Assembly: GCA_964059195.1 (NCBI GenBank)
Contig: CAXKWD010000005.1
Span: 46,763,825 to 46,827,824 of the forward strand
Direction: 5' to 3'
DNA: 64,000 nt
Source of the DNA: Ectobius pallidus
Taxonomy: Eukaryota > Arthropoda > Insecta > Blattodea > Ectobiidae
In this document: positions 1-11,659 of the stretch, piece after piece
Position numbering within the stretch: position 1 is the stretch's first letter
How the letters are laid out: every line of letters begins with the position of its first letter
Made by a program: the position numbers and the translations under genes
Notes under the pieces: model-generated
What the model was told of the DNA's origin: nothing
The model's input: only the letters and a program-made list of their open reading frames with translations
Databases searched by the model: none

Positions 1-435
1 ATCATTTTGAGGGTATAAGGCGAAATATTACCCACTAACTCCTTAACGCATTTGTAGTTTTTACTTTCGTTACTATATCTTCCAAAGTAATAAATATAAA
101 CCTAATTGCTCTTAAAATTATTTTAATGGTGGTGCTGTAACACCCAGAATACCCTGAAAAAAATATAGTTTGCCCGGAACAAAACTAATACATATACTAA
201 TTAATTTTGGGTAATTTTTTGTATTTAGTGTGCATTAAGCCATGAGTTATTCAACAATCGGATTTGAGAAAGTATCTATATTCCAATTAATATCAAAGAG
301 AAATCACCTATTATACAAGACATATTTGATTGGTTTGATTTATTCCTTTTAATTTTTAAGTAAAATGGGCCTCTGATGGAGTTTCGATAATTAGCACTAA
401 TTTAATTACATTTAATTTTAGAGAGAGATGGTAAG
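1..435. other. AT-rich DNA without recognisable feature
   Basis: No open frame with family resemblance and no clear repeat structure is seen in this first stretch. Confidence 0.5.
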
Positions 436-690
436 CCCATCGCCTCAACAACCCTAGAAAGGAGACGTAACTATTACTTGGACGTGCAAGGGCCGAGGAA
501 TTTTGTCCAGAAGCTATAATTTAGGCTTGGAGTTTTTTAACGTGCCGTACATCTAGGACAAGGGTCGCCCAGCTTAAAGTCCCTCGTGGAGGAAAGGACT
601 TTTACGTCCTGCAAAATCAACCCCGTCCGGGTCTGAACCAGAGACCTCGGGATCTACATGAAGGCAATCAATCTCTACACTACCGCCGCC
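436..690 (-). repeat. tRNA-like SINE copy
   Basis: This segment is clearly more GC-rich than its flanks. Read on the minus strand it starts with a tRNA-like head: a run resembling a pol III A box (GGTAGTGTAGAGATTG) followed by a B-box-like stretch (GGTTCAGACCC). A conserved body follows that includes CTTTAAGCTGGGCGACCC. The body recurs in the opposite orientation at about 951-1001, which supports an interspersed repeat rather than a unique gene. I see no clear target-site duplication, so the ends are approximate. Confidence 0.5.
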
Positions 691-950
691 GATACTATAC
701 AAAAATATACGATTGTTTTGTTTGGAGTAAATATAAATGTTATATAGTATGCAATCGCGATTCTTGACTAAGTTGGTATAATATTCTTTTTTATGTTTAT
801 ATGATGTAATTGAGCTTGATTGTTTATGAAAATAACATTAATTGCGTTATTTTCAGCTCGACTTCCAATATTACTTTCAAAACAAAAATACTAGTTTCTG
901 AAAAATAATTTTCAAACAACTTAATGCACTTTAATCTCCTATGTATTCCT

Positions 951-1001
951 AAGTCCTTTCCTCCACGAGAGACTTTAAGCTGGGCGACCCTTCACCTAGA
1001 T
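951..1001 (+). repeat. SINE body fragment, inverted relative to 436-690
   Basis: About 50 bases match the minus-strand body of the SINE at 436-690, including CTTTAAGCTGGGCGACCC, with few mismatches. Only the body piece is present; the tRNA-like head is missing. Together the two copies form an inverted repeat about 350 bases apart. Confidence 0.6.
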
Positions 1002-1049
1002 GAACTGCAATACGAACTCATTCAGCATTTTATGGAAGGGCATCTTCTC

Positions 1050-1620
1050 ATATAATTATAATAAGATGAAGTGTTTGTGTGTCTGTCTGTGTGCGATGCC
1101 CAGTGAAATCTTCTGCACGCATACAGTAGATCTGAAATTTTAGACATGGATGGATTGAAGTGTGGCCGAATGCACCTCCATGCAGGATTTTTAATTTTAT
1201 CTTACGTTCCAGAGTTATCATTGAAAAACTGGCAGAAAACGTGATTTTTAGCATACTCGAAGCATCAGTTTTCGGTATTCATATCAATTATTTGCAAGTG
1301 ACTTTGATTTTTTTCTGTCGTAACTTGAAAATAAAAGATCGCGATTTTTTCATCATATCGCATGAAACTATCGAGCACTTCAATTGGGTAAGCCCTCTCT
1401 GGTCAGTTCATTTGCTTAAAGTGACATGTGAAATTTTGAACATAGACGGAAGACGGGTAATGAATATAGACATAAATAGGCAAACATTCATCGATTTGGA
1501 CGGAACTCACTATGCAGATGTTTTCTGGGCCCGAGAACTCGAATCTGAAGTCGTTTTTACCAGGCAGAGTTTTCTAATCTTGGAATGCACTACAAAGCCG
1601 TATTTTTAGCCGTTTTTGTG
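1050..1620 (+). other. unassigned open frame behind a TGTCTGTCTGT motif
   Basis: A 149-codon open frame runs from 1160 to 1609. It begins just after a stretch rich in TGTGTGTCTGTCTGTGTGCG at about 1074-1095. The translated protein is hydrophobic in its first half and more polar in its second, and I recognise no domain. The CTGTCTGT-type start resembles the edge of the tandem-repeat elements at 7.6-8.5 and 20.9-21.7 kb, so this may be part of another dispersed repeat rather than a gene. An open frame of this length in AT-rich DNA can also occur by chance. Confidence 0.25.
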
Positions 1621-3083
1621 CGAGTGTTGCAACCTTAGAGTAATAAAATGTATGTGTATAGTAGTGTAAATAATGTATCAAGAAGACTGTAAAGTTAATT
1701 TGGCTTACAGTTTTTAAGTATAAGGCGAATGTGTGAATGAAATACTGAGAGATTACTGTATAGAAATGACTATTCTTTATTTTAAGATATGATTACTTTA
1801 GACTAATAGTGAAGTATCGTTTTAATATAGCTACATATCTGAGGTAAGCTGTGAATATCACCGGATTTGTTGAAACTTGTGGCTGTATTATTAGCTTTGA
1901 GCTCAGTATTTCATTTCATATCTGTGGTGATTTAGCTGCTGTAGTCTTATTGATAACTTCTGTTTGTAAATTTTGTTAGAACGTTAAAATATGGATTAAT
2001 CTTCCTAACAGTTTGTTATTATTTAAATATTGTCTTGTAGAAATAAATGTATTTGTGATTGTTTTCATTTTATATGTACTGTTGTAAAATTCTGGATTCT
2101 TGAAAGGTCTTTGCTGAGTTGTGGTAAATGTTTTTACACAATTGCTCATATACACTATATAACTTTGTCAAGGAACTGGATTGTGTTGAGTAATGATAAT
2201 GGATACTTGTGAGAAAGAAATGTGGATAATAAAATTATTAAATCCAGTGTTGATTATTGAAATTAACTTATAGAACGTAATCAACAACTTAATAATTACA
2301 AGTAACCCATCCGCTTACGAAATGTACCCATTCTGTTGAAACGTCTGTGTACGAGTTCTACCTTATACTCTCAACCTCATAATTACCATTCATTTCAAGG
2401 ACTTTCACGGAAGAGAATAATATTATTATATGGTCATTTTAATCCAATCAATTTATTTACTATTTGAATTGGATAATTGCCTTTTAGATATTGTGTAGGC
2501 ATACATTATAAAGTAATCAATCGTGGTATTTTTCCATAAATTAATAAAATATTTGCGACAAAATTTCTATATAATCACACTGCGTGTCATCTAGTTGGAA
2601 CAAAAACCAGATAAAACTATTTTTTGGTAGAAAATGTTTAATCTCACACTGAAGAACAGTTTGACAGCTGACTTCAAAGTCAGATAGGATTCATTCTTTG
2701 AGACGTATGGGTTTTTATTGTATATCAGATTGAAAATCTAATTATCAGGAATAGCATAAGCCTATTTTCTGTACAGCAACTAATGGAAATTTGTATTTAT
2801 GAACATGGAAATATGAAAAGGAAAATATCCGCCTCAACGAAGATTGAGTAAGTGAAGGTTACTTCAGGAAGATCTGTCTCAAGAACAGCTGGAAAAGTCA
2901 AACTAAGAAATTCCCTTTCACCAACAGCCTGGTGATAGTAGTAGCAGTAGTAGTAGTTTATTTGCAGAAAACACATTACAGTGTGTTGCAAAATAACAAA
3001 AAATGCATTAACAACATATTATAAATAAACAAAATAATACAATATTGGTACATTGGATTTGTAAATTACAGGTTTACAAAAAT
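1621..3083. other. AT-rich DNA, nothing recognised
   Basis: Only short chance frames are present. A small AGTAGTAGCAGTAGTAGTAG run occurs near 2936-2956. Confidence 0.4.
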
Positions 3084-3105
3084 AATATATATATATATAT
3101 ATATA
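3084..3105. repeat. (AT)n microsatellite
   Basis: Uninterrupted alternating A and T over about 22 bases. Confidence 0.9.
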
Positions 3106-3349
3106 CATTAACAAAACAAAAGTAACAAAAAAACTAGTAAATACGTCAGTACCTATTCATAACATTAGAAATTTAGGAGTATTGTTCAATTTTTTTGGTG
3201 ACTGAACTCAGACCAAAATTAAAAGATATTAAGATATTGTGGAATAGTATGATGATGAGAATACTGCTGTGGAAAGGCGGAAGTTAAAACTACACTGGTA
3301 TAAAATAAATTAGATAAATCCTACATAGTATATTGAGAAAGAGGATGGA

Positions 3350-3575
3350 GATAAAAGGTGCATTTTGAGAAGATCCACCTTGGGGGAGTGCTCAGATCCC
3401 CGGGGCCCTATCGAGCAAGACGGATATGGCAGATAGCCCAATACTTCCCTCGAAAGCTGCGAGATATCCTCGCACCGACGATCTGAGTGAGGTTTTCGCG
3501 GGGTTTCCCTCACTCTATTAGGTGAATACCTGATCGGGGACACGTCCCCCGCGATAACAGTGCTTTGACATCCGG
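3350..3575 (+). repeat. GC-rich SINE-like fragment
   Basis: This is a GC-rich block in AT-rich surroundings. It contains GTGAGG, then a short pyrimidine/purine run, GGGG and CCCTCAC, followed by a TAGGTGAATACCTGATCGGGG-like stretch. The same arrangement (GTGAGG, CCGGGG, CCCTCACCTA, and CCTAGGT nearby) occurs in the SINE at 26917-27372. The two are probably related or share a conserved body segment. Ends are approximate and no target duplication was found. Confidence 0.4.
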
Positions 3576-3599
3576 CTAATGATGACAAAAATACCCCAG

Positions 3600-4395
3600 C
3601 TAGTTGCTTCAGAGCAAATTTAGAAATATTCTGAGGAGTACAAGTTCACACCCTGCATTTGTAATCATCTACTGTAAGTTAAGAAATCTGTATTATTTCT
3701 GCTTTACAAGGAGATCAATTTAAAGGTATGCCTTTCTCAAACGAAACTCAAAAACTTACTTGCGGTAACAAGCGGGAACATGTAAATCCCAAGGAAAAAA
3801 AGAAAATTCAATGCTAAAAAATAACCGAGAATACTCTTCATTAGTAAGCAATAATGATTTCTCTATGTATACTTCCATGCAAATAAATAAGACCACTTAT
3901 ATTTATCTAACACTAAAAATGAAGTTTAATTACAGAACAGGATATTTCTAAGATCAAACCTTTCATTTCCATATTAATTAAAACTACGTTTTTGCACTTT
4001 AACTAAATTGTTAGTGTACCCAACCCCTGGATTAAATTGTTTTATGTAGAAAGATACCAACCCTCAAAAATCTAAAGAATTGGTTATGGTGTTCTGGAAA
4101 TTTCTATGATAATCAGAAAGCATCCAACCCGTATATATCTAGTGATGCGATATATAGGCAAAACATAAAACACAAAATGAAGTTCTTGCATTCTCAGCCT
4201 GCAGAAAGCGAACACAAATCACAAATTTATTTGAGGTGTGAAAAATTAATGAAAATTCAGCCCAAAGGCAGTTCTCATTCTGCAGTTCGCTTGGTTTTTT
4301 ACAGCTCCCAAACTAATAAAGTATATTATCATATGGTAACTTATTCTAATATGTGGCAACTATAAACATTTAAATAAAATTTTGATGTTGCAAAC
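3600..4395. other. AT-rich DNA, nothing recognised
   Basis: I see no family-like protein frame and no repeat shared with other parts of the window. Confidence 0.4.
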
Positions 4396-4398
4396 AAA

Positions 4399-4754
4399 GA
4401 AGGCAGTTAAAATTATTACTGGATCGGCTTACTAAACTCATTCCAAAACATTGTTTGTGGAAATTAAAATATTGTCTATAATCAATTTGTATATTTATTC
4501 GATATTGATTCACACACAAAATAAACTACCATGTTTTCAAAGCAGGAGTGGTATTCATACATACAATACGCGAAGCAATCAACATATTAACATTCCATTT
4601 TGTAGATTGTCTAAGTCAATCAATAATCATGAAGTATTGGAACAAATCTGTTAACGACCTTCCTCTTGATTCACATGATGTACCTTTAAATATATTTGAA
4701 AGGAAAATATATAATTGGTTAATTGATAATCCTTTTTATAAGATTAGACTATGA
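4399..4754 (+). pseudogene. LINE reverse-transcriptase C-terminal end (decayed)
   Basis: Two overlapping frames together read as the tail of a non-LTR retrotransposon polymerase. The first carries ILSIINLYIYSILI and HTYNTRSNQ, the second continues with NKSVNDLPLD and NIFERKIYNWLIDNPFY. The order (hydrophobic helix, YNTR motif, LP, final FY) matches the minus-strand LINE end at 18612-18983. A frameshift near 4640-4655 and a stop near 4432 break the frame, so it is non-functional. The catalytic RT core and the endonuclease are absent, so this is a 5'-truncated copy. Confidence 0.7.
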
Positions 4755-5932
4755 TGTTTTAATGTACCACTGTTTCTAAACTGTAGTAGTGCCTCCATAT
4801 ATTACACTAAGTGCATAATTAATAATAATTAGTAAGTTGTATGTTTGATCATGTATGGTTTATATATTATTCTGTTTTTATCGTACTCGATAACGTTGTC
4901 TATTGCAGATTATTTGCCTAATGATATGATTATTAATATTAATATTAATATTATTCTATTATTTAAGCAGTTTTAGACCCATTTTCAGGCATGTAGTATA
5001 ATTTTGTGGCTTCGGTGTTTTCTGCATTTACACTATTCAATTGTAACGAACGATTCGTGTTTCTAGTTTTGCCTTTTTCTCTATCCCTACAAATCTTTAA
5101 GCTGTTCAAAATTCATACATTAAACTACCAATCGTATATTTTAAGATTTTTTTCTTGCCTGACCCACATTATCTTGAAAATACAAGAATATATCCGCTAT
5201 TCAAAAACTTGCCCGTTAAATAGACTTATGTATAATTTGCAAATTAAGGAATTGTTGAGAGTTATCTGGATGAATTGAATGTGACATCTACATTTCATTC
5301 GTATAATTTATTACCGGATTGTACATTATTTTGACGATTAGACACTGTCTGGATATTGTATTCAAAACCAATATTTCCCATAATAGGTGAATGAAGCAAT
5401 CTGTCAGTTGCATTGTTAACTATGACTGCAAGTTATGGATTTAGTCAGTTTGAATATGAGCCGTCACCTTAGGGTCTGTGCTCAACTAGTGGGAAAAGCC
5501 TCTCCCTGGGGTGGGTTCACAGATGCTGATTGGGCGTGATCAATATGATGCATAGCTTAGAGATCCTATCAATGCCGTATCGTTAATCGTTTTGTCCTAG
5601 AAACAGGTGATGACGATTATACAGTCAGACGCTGTAGACATTGTAATACGTCGGCATCAGGGAATGGTTTGTGCAATGGGTTGCGGTCATGAACTTTTAT
5701 TTTTAGATATATGCGAATTATTAAGCATTTCAGTAGTTTCTAATCGGAAAACACGTTTTTGAACATAGTCTTGAGTAAAAAGTCACAACGATATAAAATG
5801 GGAGTAAAGGTCAGTATTCTCATAGTTATTTCATTTTTATAATTGCGAGTATTATTAAATTAAAACTAATGGAACAAAAACATAATCATTCAAAATATTT
5901 CCTCATAAAAATTATTCGGTTAATTGCTTCGG
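4755..5932. other. AT-rich DNA, nothing recognised
   Basis: The stretch begins with the probable 3' untranslated part of the LINE fragment. No protein family resemblance is seen in the rest. Confidence 0.35.
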
Positions 5933-6248
5933 GATACTTTCATTTATTGATAACCAGTGGACAGTAGTCTTTTAACAACATCATTTGCAATAAAATCTCC
6001 ATTATGTTTTAAGTTCTAAGAAGGAATTATTTCTTTATGGTATATCTTCACACGAAAATCGAGTACCGGTAGTTGCGAAAATCGAGAGCAAATTCACAAT
6101 TCTTCTCAAGCAAACCAATAGATCTATTGAACTCTTAGCGAAAAATATAATCATTGATTTTTGGTTTTGTTCTAAATTGCCGTTTATATTGAAAAACAGT
6201 ACACCAGATATATTACAATTTTTTGAAATATCCGAATATTTATAACAT
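5933..6248 (+). repeat. local direct duplication, copy 1
   Basis: About 315 bases recur at 6808-7134 in the same orientation with scattered substitutions and small indels. Shared landmarks include AACCAGTGGACAGTAGTCT, CAATTCTTCTCAAGCAAACC and AAATATCCGAATATTTATAA. The region has no long reading frame with known homology. Confidence 0.85.
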
Positions 6249-6807
6249 ATCCTTAAAAACAAAATACAAAAATATTACCCTGAAGATTTATGCACTTGAA
6301 TGGGTGCTTGAAGTTCATACAAGAACCACAGAATATTTTTACTTATTCAAGAAAACGAAGATTTATTTGCAGTTGAATAACTTCACAGAAACAATATTTC
6401 CTATCTAGTGCTATAGAAATAAGTTTCATACAAGTGCTACCGAAAATAATATGTGATGTTTGCAACAAAGTGATGTTTGATATTTCATAGAAAATTGCAC
6501 ATAATATGAATGACACATTAACGTGAAAATAACATCCCTTCCTTCCCTGACTATATTGCTTGTGGGTTTAATCTTTCTTCTAGGTTGGCCTATCCATTTA
6601 AATGCAGGTTTACTGTCACCAATTTAGAAATTGGTATTCTGTTATAATTTTCTGTTGGTTGAAAAAAAGAAACTTGAATATTCATCCGATAAGCTAGAAG
6701 TGTACTATGTTCCTATTGTTTGAAATTTTTTTTTCGACAATACTGTAATACGCTCTTCATAGCTTATGTCCCGTAAAAATATCATAATGATATTTAGAAT
6801 AGTAAAG

Positions 6808-7134
6808 ATACTTTCATTTATTAATAACCAGTGGACAGTAGTCTCTTAACAATATAATTTGCAATAACATCTCCGTTATGTTTTAAGTTCTAAGAAACAT
6901 TTCTTTTTTATGGTATATCTTCACACCAGTAGTTGCCAAAATCGAGAGCAAATTCACAATTCTTCTCAAGCAAACCAATAGATCTTTTGAACTCTTAGCG
7001 AAAAATATAATAATTGAAATTATTATATTATTGCTTTTTTGTTTTTTTTCTAAATTGCCGTTTATATTGAAAATCAGTACACCAGATATATTAACATTAT
7101 GTATTTTTTGAAATATCCGAATATTTATAACATA
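6808..7134 (+). repeat. local direct duplication, copy 2
   Basis: This is the second copy of the segment at 5933-6248, about 880 bases downstream. It differs by substitutions, by a missing block around the CGAGTACCGG stretch of copy 1, and by an extra TA/TTAT-rich insertion near 7010-7035. The divergence suggests an old duplication or two insertions of one unlisted repeat. Confidence 0.85.
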
Positions 7135-7591
7135 TATAAATAATTAATAAAATCAGGTAAACTAATGTAATCATTAAGTGGTTAATTGGAATTATGATTT
7201 GCAGAGAATAAGTTATTTTTGTTATCGATTTCCGAGTTAAGCTGCAGATCGATTCAATTAAGCAGGACTTACGGAAGAACAAAGGTCTAAAGTTTGATAT
7301 TTAACCTTAATTCGAACTCGTATACACTGATATAAGACATTCTTAAAATAATTATGCCAACATTTCACAAAATACACTGGCGAAGAACTCTACTTAATGT
7401 ATATAGGCCTAATTATTTCAGAGTTTACATCTTCTGTATATAACAGTATTCAACTTGATTAACGAAATAATCACTGAATAGTTTGATAACTAAATCTTCC
7501 AATTTACTTCGTTATTATCACAGTACGTCTTAGATTAAATGCGAAGGGATGTGTCATGGCTAACTATTCCAAAGAAGAAGAAGAAGAATGT
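7135..7591. other. AT-rich spacer ending in an AAGAAGAAGAAG run
   Basis: No gene is visible. At 7549-7588 lies TGTGTCATGGCTAAC followed by a GAA-repeat; a degraded version recurs at about 8549-8583. The two look like LINE 3' tails flanking the tandem-repeat element between them. Confidence 0.35.
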
Positions 7592-8493
7592 AAAACGTTA
7601 TGTTGTCAGGATAACAGATTTGCATTTGATAAATTCTTAATAATATATTACCATAAAATAAGCATTTAATTGGGCATTACTCCGACACCGGTCAACCGAT
7701 TTTATTCAATATCAATAGACGTCTTTTCATGGACATTATAAATACGTATATAAAGTTTCATGAAAATCCGATATAGCGTATTTGAGTTACCGCGTTTTTA
7801 AAATAGACACTAAATTGGATTTTACTCCGATATTGGTCAACCGATTTGGTTCAGTATGAATAGATGGCTTCCCATGTACATTATAAATAGGTATACAAAG
7901 TTTCATGAAAATCCGATAAAGCATAATTGAGTTATCGCGACTTTCTTATATATTACCATAAAAGGCACTAAATTGGGCATTATTCCGGTACCGGCTAACC
8001 GATTTGGTCGAATGTCAACAGACATCTTTCCATGGACATTATAAATGCGTATATTAAGTTCCATAATAATCCGATAAGAGATATTCGAGTTATCGCTCCA
8101 TTAAAATAATAGACACTAAATTGGGTTCTGCTCCGGTGCCGGTCAACCGATTAGGTTCAAATTCAATAGGTTACTTCACACGGACGTCATAAATGCGTAC
8201 CAAGTTTCAAGAAAATCCGATAAAGCGTGTTTGAGTTATGGCGCCTTTCTAATATAATCTATTAAAATAGGCACTAAATTGGGCAATACTCCGGTACCGG
8301 TGAACCGATTTGGTTCAATATCAATAGGATTCTTCCCATGAACGTTATAAATGCGTACAACAAGTTTCATGAAAATCCGATAAAGAATATTTGAGTTATG
8401 GCGCGTACAGACACACGGACAGACAGACTGACAGACATGAGAGATATTTTCCCGTCCCCCCACACAATCTCATAAAGTACCATACTGGCACTT
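7592..8493 (+). mobile_element. non-autonomous element with ~150-bp tandem units (copy A)
   Basis: The core holds five tandem units of roughly 145-158 bases. Successive units can be anchored on CACTAAATTGG at 7808, 7966, 8114 and 8272, with a diverged first unit near 7668. Each unit reads through CCGGTCAACCGATT, CATTATAAAT and TTTCATGAAAATCCGAT. After the last unit comes a CAGACACACGGACAGACAGAC stretch and then, at 8475-8493, the imperfect palindrome AAGTACCATACTGGCACTT. The leader, the units, the CAGACAGAC run and the palindrome all recur inverted at 20881-21685, so the whole block is a dispersed element. It encodes no protein. A terminal hairpin plus internal ~150-bp repeats is reminiscent of Helentron-associated (DINE-like) elements, but the class is inferred. 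Confidence 0.7.
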
Positions 8494-10419
8494 GATAATA
8501 ATATAATAAGAATACAAATCCTTGTTTGCTTTGGTGGAACAATGTGGAAGGCGGGTGTGTCATGCCAAGGCTAAAGAAGAAGAGTGCTACGCAGCGACAG
8601 TAAATTAAACCGAAAGCACTTTGAAATCTACCTCAGCCTGTAGGCTTGCCTAAAGGGATTTTTTAATCTTAAAATCCCTCAAAAAAGTTCGGTGTTTTCA
8701 TGCTATAGAATTTACATAATTTACTGTTGTAATAAACGAGATTCACTATGTCTCTCATGTTCATTGTTTTGGTAGGTAGAACTTCCATTAGCCTACATAG
8801 TTAGACACGATATTCCGGAGGGTTAGAGAGAAAATTACAAATATATATATATAAAATTAATATATAAAATAAAAAATTAATATTTTTCACCATAGAAATA
8901 TTAATAACGAATTAAAAATAACCAAAATCTTAACTACATTATGTTGCTCCTTTATAAATAGAAATATATGGAATAAATAAAAATTAAACAAATTAAAGAC
9001 TCAATATTATAAGATTTTAATAATAATGTTGAATAATTTTCTTAAATTGGTTGACATATTTTATAAAATTTGGATTCTCAGAAATAACAGTATTACTGTA
9101 TAAAGTTTCAAAGTATTAAAATGCTTGTTATGTGTAAGTGATAAACGTTTTTAGATCTTACTTTCTTAGAACAACATTTTCTGTACCCTTGCGTTCGTAG
9201 GGAGAGCAATACTTAAGATAATGCTTAGTAATAACCGATGGATTATAAGGCATTAAGTCTCTAATATCAGAATAGATAGCTTACTGTCTACAGAAAAGTT
9301 TTGGGGTAAACGATTATATATTTTCACGTAAGTTTCATAGTGAAGTAAAACTTTTCCATTAGGCACTCACAATGGGTTGTTCATCCATCAACACTGAATA
9401 CCTTGCCACCCCCACCTTGCCCCGAATCCTCATCACTACATCTCATCAAATATGCTTAGCTCCAAGAAAGATTAAACAAGATTTCACATAATTACCTTCT
9501 CAAGGAGTTTCCTTATTAAATTTATGTAACAGGAATTTTCCATACTTACGCTGTCATAGCGTAGACATTTATCAATTACGATCATCAGGAGAGTGAGAAG
9601 TCTATTTTGTGCATACATTTTAGTATGATTTCCGCTTAGTGCGAGAACAGTGTTCAAAACATGAATAGTCTGAATAGTGTGAATAGTCTGTTATTCTCGT
9701 AGGATACTGTTATAAAGATTTATTTTTTACGATTATTTTAAATGCAATATTTTGCGAGGTTGTAGCGTACAATAAATAATCGTACCATACCTCCATACCA
9801 TCATGTCTGGCGGGCAAAAATGTATCAAACCTCTACTTGTTTATATGCATACTACACTAGCCAACAGCAACGCTATCACTCATTGGCACCGTGATCATTG
9901 ATGCTAACGTTCGAATGTTTTTCCTGGGCAGATATCTAGAAGCGAACTTCAAATCGCTGCCGAAAAACAGGTTCAAGATTAAGGCGATATATACAGTATA
10001 CTATTATATACTCATATTTATATACCAGGTGAATCTTCTGATCTCGTGGACTGATAAATAGGGAAATTTGCATTTTAGACTCTATAGAATTCAAGTACTC
10101 ACATCGCATTCACCAGCCCCTCCGTTTAGAGCTACAATATTGTTCTCTGTTAATTTGCTAGCGCAAAGGTTAACATACTGGATCATCGGGCTGAAGTCAG
10201 AAGGTTCAAATTACGGCCGCCCGAAAATGATACGACGCGACGCAGAGAGCAGTGTTTACGGCATAATCTGCATCTTAACCGGTATACATACACACTCCAA
10301 GTATATTTTGGCCCTAAAGTAAACAAGTAGGCATGCTTCACTCTAACTCATTACTCCTACCTATGTAAAGTAAAGTTTCACTCTAGCACATTAGGGACGG
10401 CTTTAGAGGGCAACAATCA
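8494..10419. other. AT-rich DNA, nothing recognised
   Basis: Apart from a short AT-microsatellite near 8842-8853 and a LINE-tail-like run at about 8549-8583, I see no feature. Confidence 0.4.
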
Positions 10420-10468
10420 ATATTCCTTTAGCTTGCTTAGGAATTCTCTATTGTCATTGAGTAAGTAC
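10420..10468 (+). repeat. LINE 3'-untranslated fragment
   Basis: The stretch CTTTAGCTTGCTTAGGAATT, followed by a CATTGAGTAAGTA end, matches in inverted orientation the 3' end of the minus-strand LINE at 54641-55625. There it lies directly after the polymerase stop. Only this tail is present. Confidence 0.65.
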
Positions 10469-11655
10469 GTTTGTGAAATGTATATCTTGACTGTCCGTGT
10501 TGGGCCGAGATGTGATGTTAAATTCTAATGTTTTGGCAATCATGTTCTGTCCATCTTCGGAAAGTGACTGAAGGAAACTAAGTTACGTCGTGGGTAAAGT
10601 GTCGACCGTTGCTACCGCTGGTTACGTCAATGGAGACATGGTCTAAGATTTCAAAGCTTGTAAAGTGTTTCCCGCCCGATATCAATTAGCCTAACCTGTA
10701 ACATTGGAAAAAATTACAGAATGTGAGTCTACCTTTTCTAGATATGATGGTCAGCAAAAGGCAGACGGGCCAGTGAATCATGCTGTCACCAGAACACCCA
10801 CAAATGAAGACAGATACCTGAATGCTCCTACATCATGTACCTATAAATAAAGAGAGGCATATTAATACACTAACCATAAATACTCCACTTTCAACTTCTT
10901 CTAACGTTAAATGAAAAAACAAACGCCCTCACTTATTACCTTCCGTACAAGAACAGGAGACCTAATGATACGCAATAGGAAAAATAAACTGTGATTCAGT
11001 CTTACTGCGATAGACACACGAAATAACTCACATGCGTCAGAGATCTATCGGCTGTGCCCCTTTAATCGGGTATTATAGTCTTCAGGAATGAAATTGTTTC
11101 ATCAGGATAGCTTAACCATAGGACTCCCTGATTTATTTAATGTGGGAAATCGAAGGGGTTAATTGAACCTACTAGATGACCTTAAGTGAGGAAAGTGAAC
11201 ATTTTATTATTTTTCTATTCATTTTATAGGATAACTAAAGTGCTGACAGTTTTTTTCAAATTAACTTACTTGTCATAGATACTTGACATTTTCCTCATAT
11301 CATTAAAATGTATCTTTAAACTGAAATATAACATTTTAATCTAATATATAATTTTTTCTGAGTTTTTTTAATTACTTTAATTGATTTTTTTAATCAACAT
11401 TGAAATATATCTCTATAAGATATTAAAGGCGAATCTGAATTTTTACGCAAAATTCTTTGTTGATTGCTTTACAAATTTACTGATGGATTTTATTCCGTTC
11501 ATACATATATTGTTTAAGAAAAGATATTTTACACGGAGAATGAAAAAAGCTGCCCTCGGATTATATTAGATATTTTTAAGAAAAGAACTAATGTATTTAC
11601 AGTAAAACTGATGAATAATTGTATTACAAAGATTGTAAAGTATATTGTGTAAAGT
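10469..11655. other. AT-rich DNA, nothing recognised
   Basis: Only short unsupported frames are present, including one of 62 codons at 11381-11569. Confidence 0.4.
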
Positions 11656-11659
11656 ATTC

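Noticed and set aside
7668..8272. CRISPR-like array from regularly spaced repeats
   Set aside because: Units are ~150 bases, repeated along their whole length without unique spacers, and the genome is eukaryotic.
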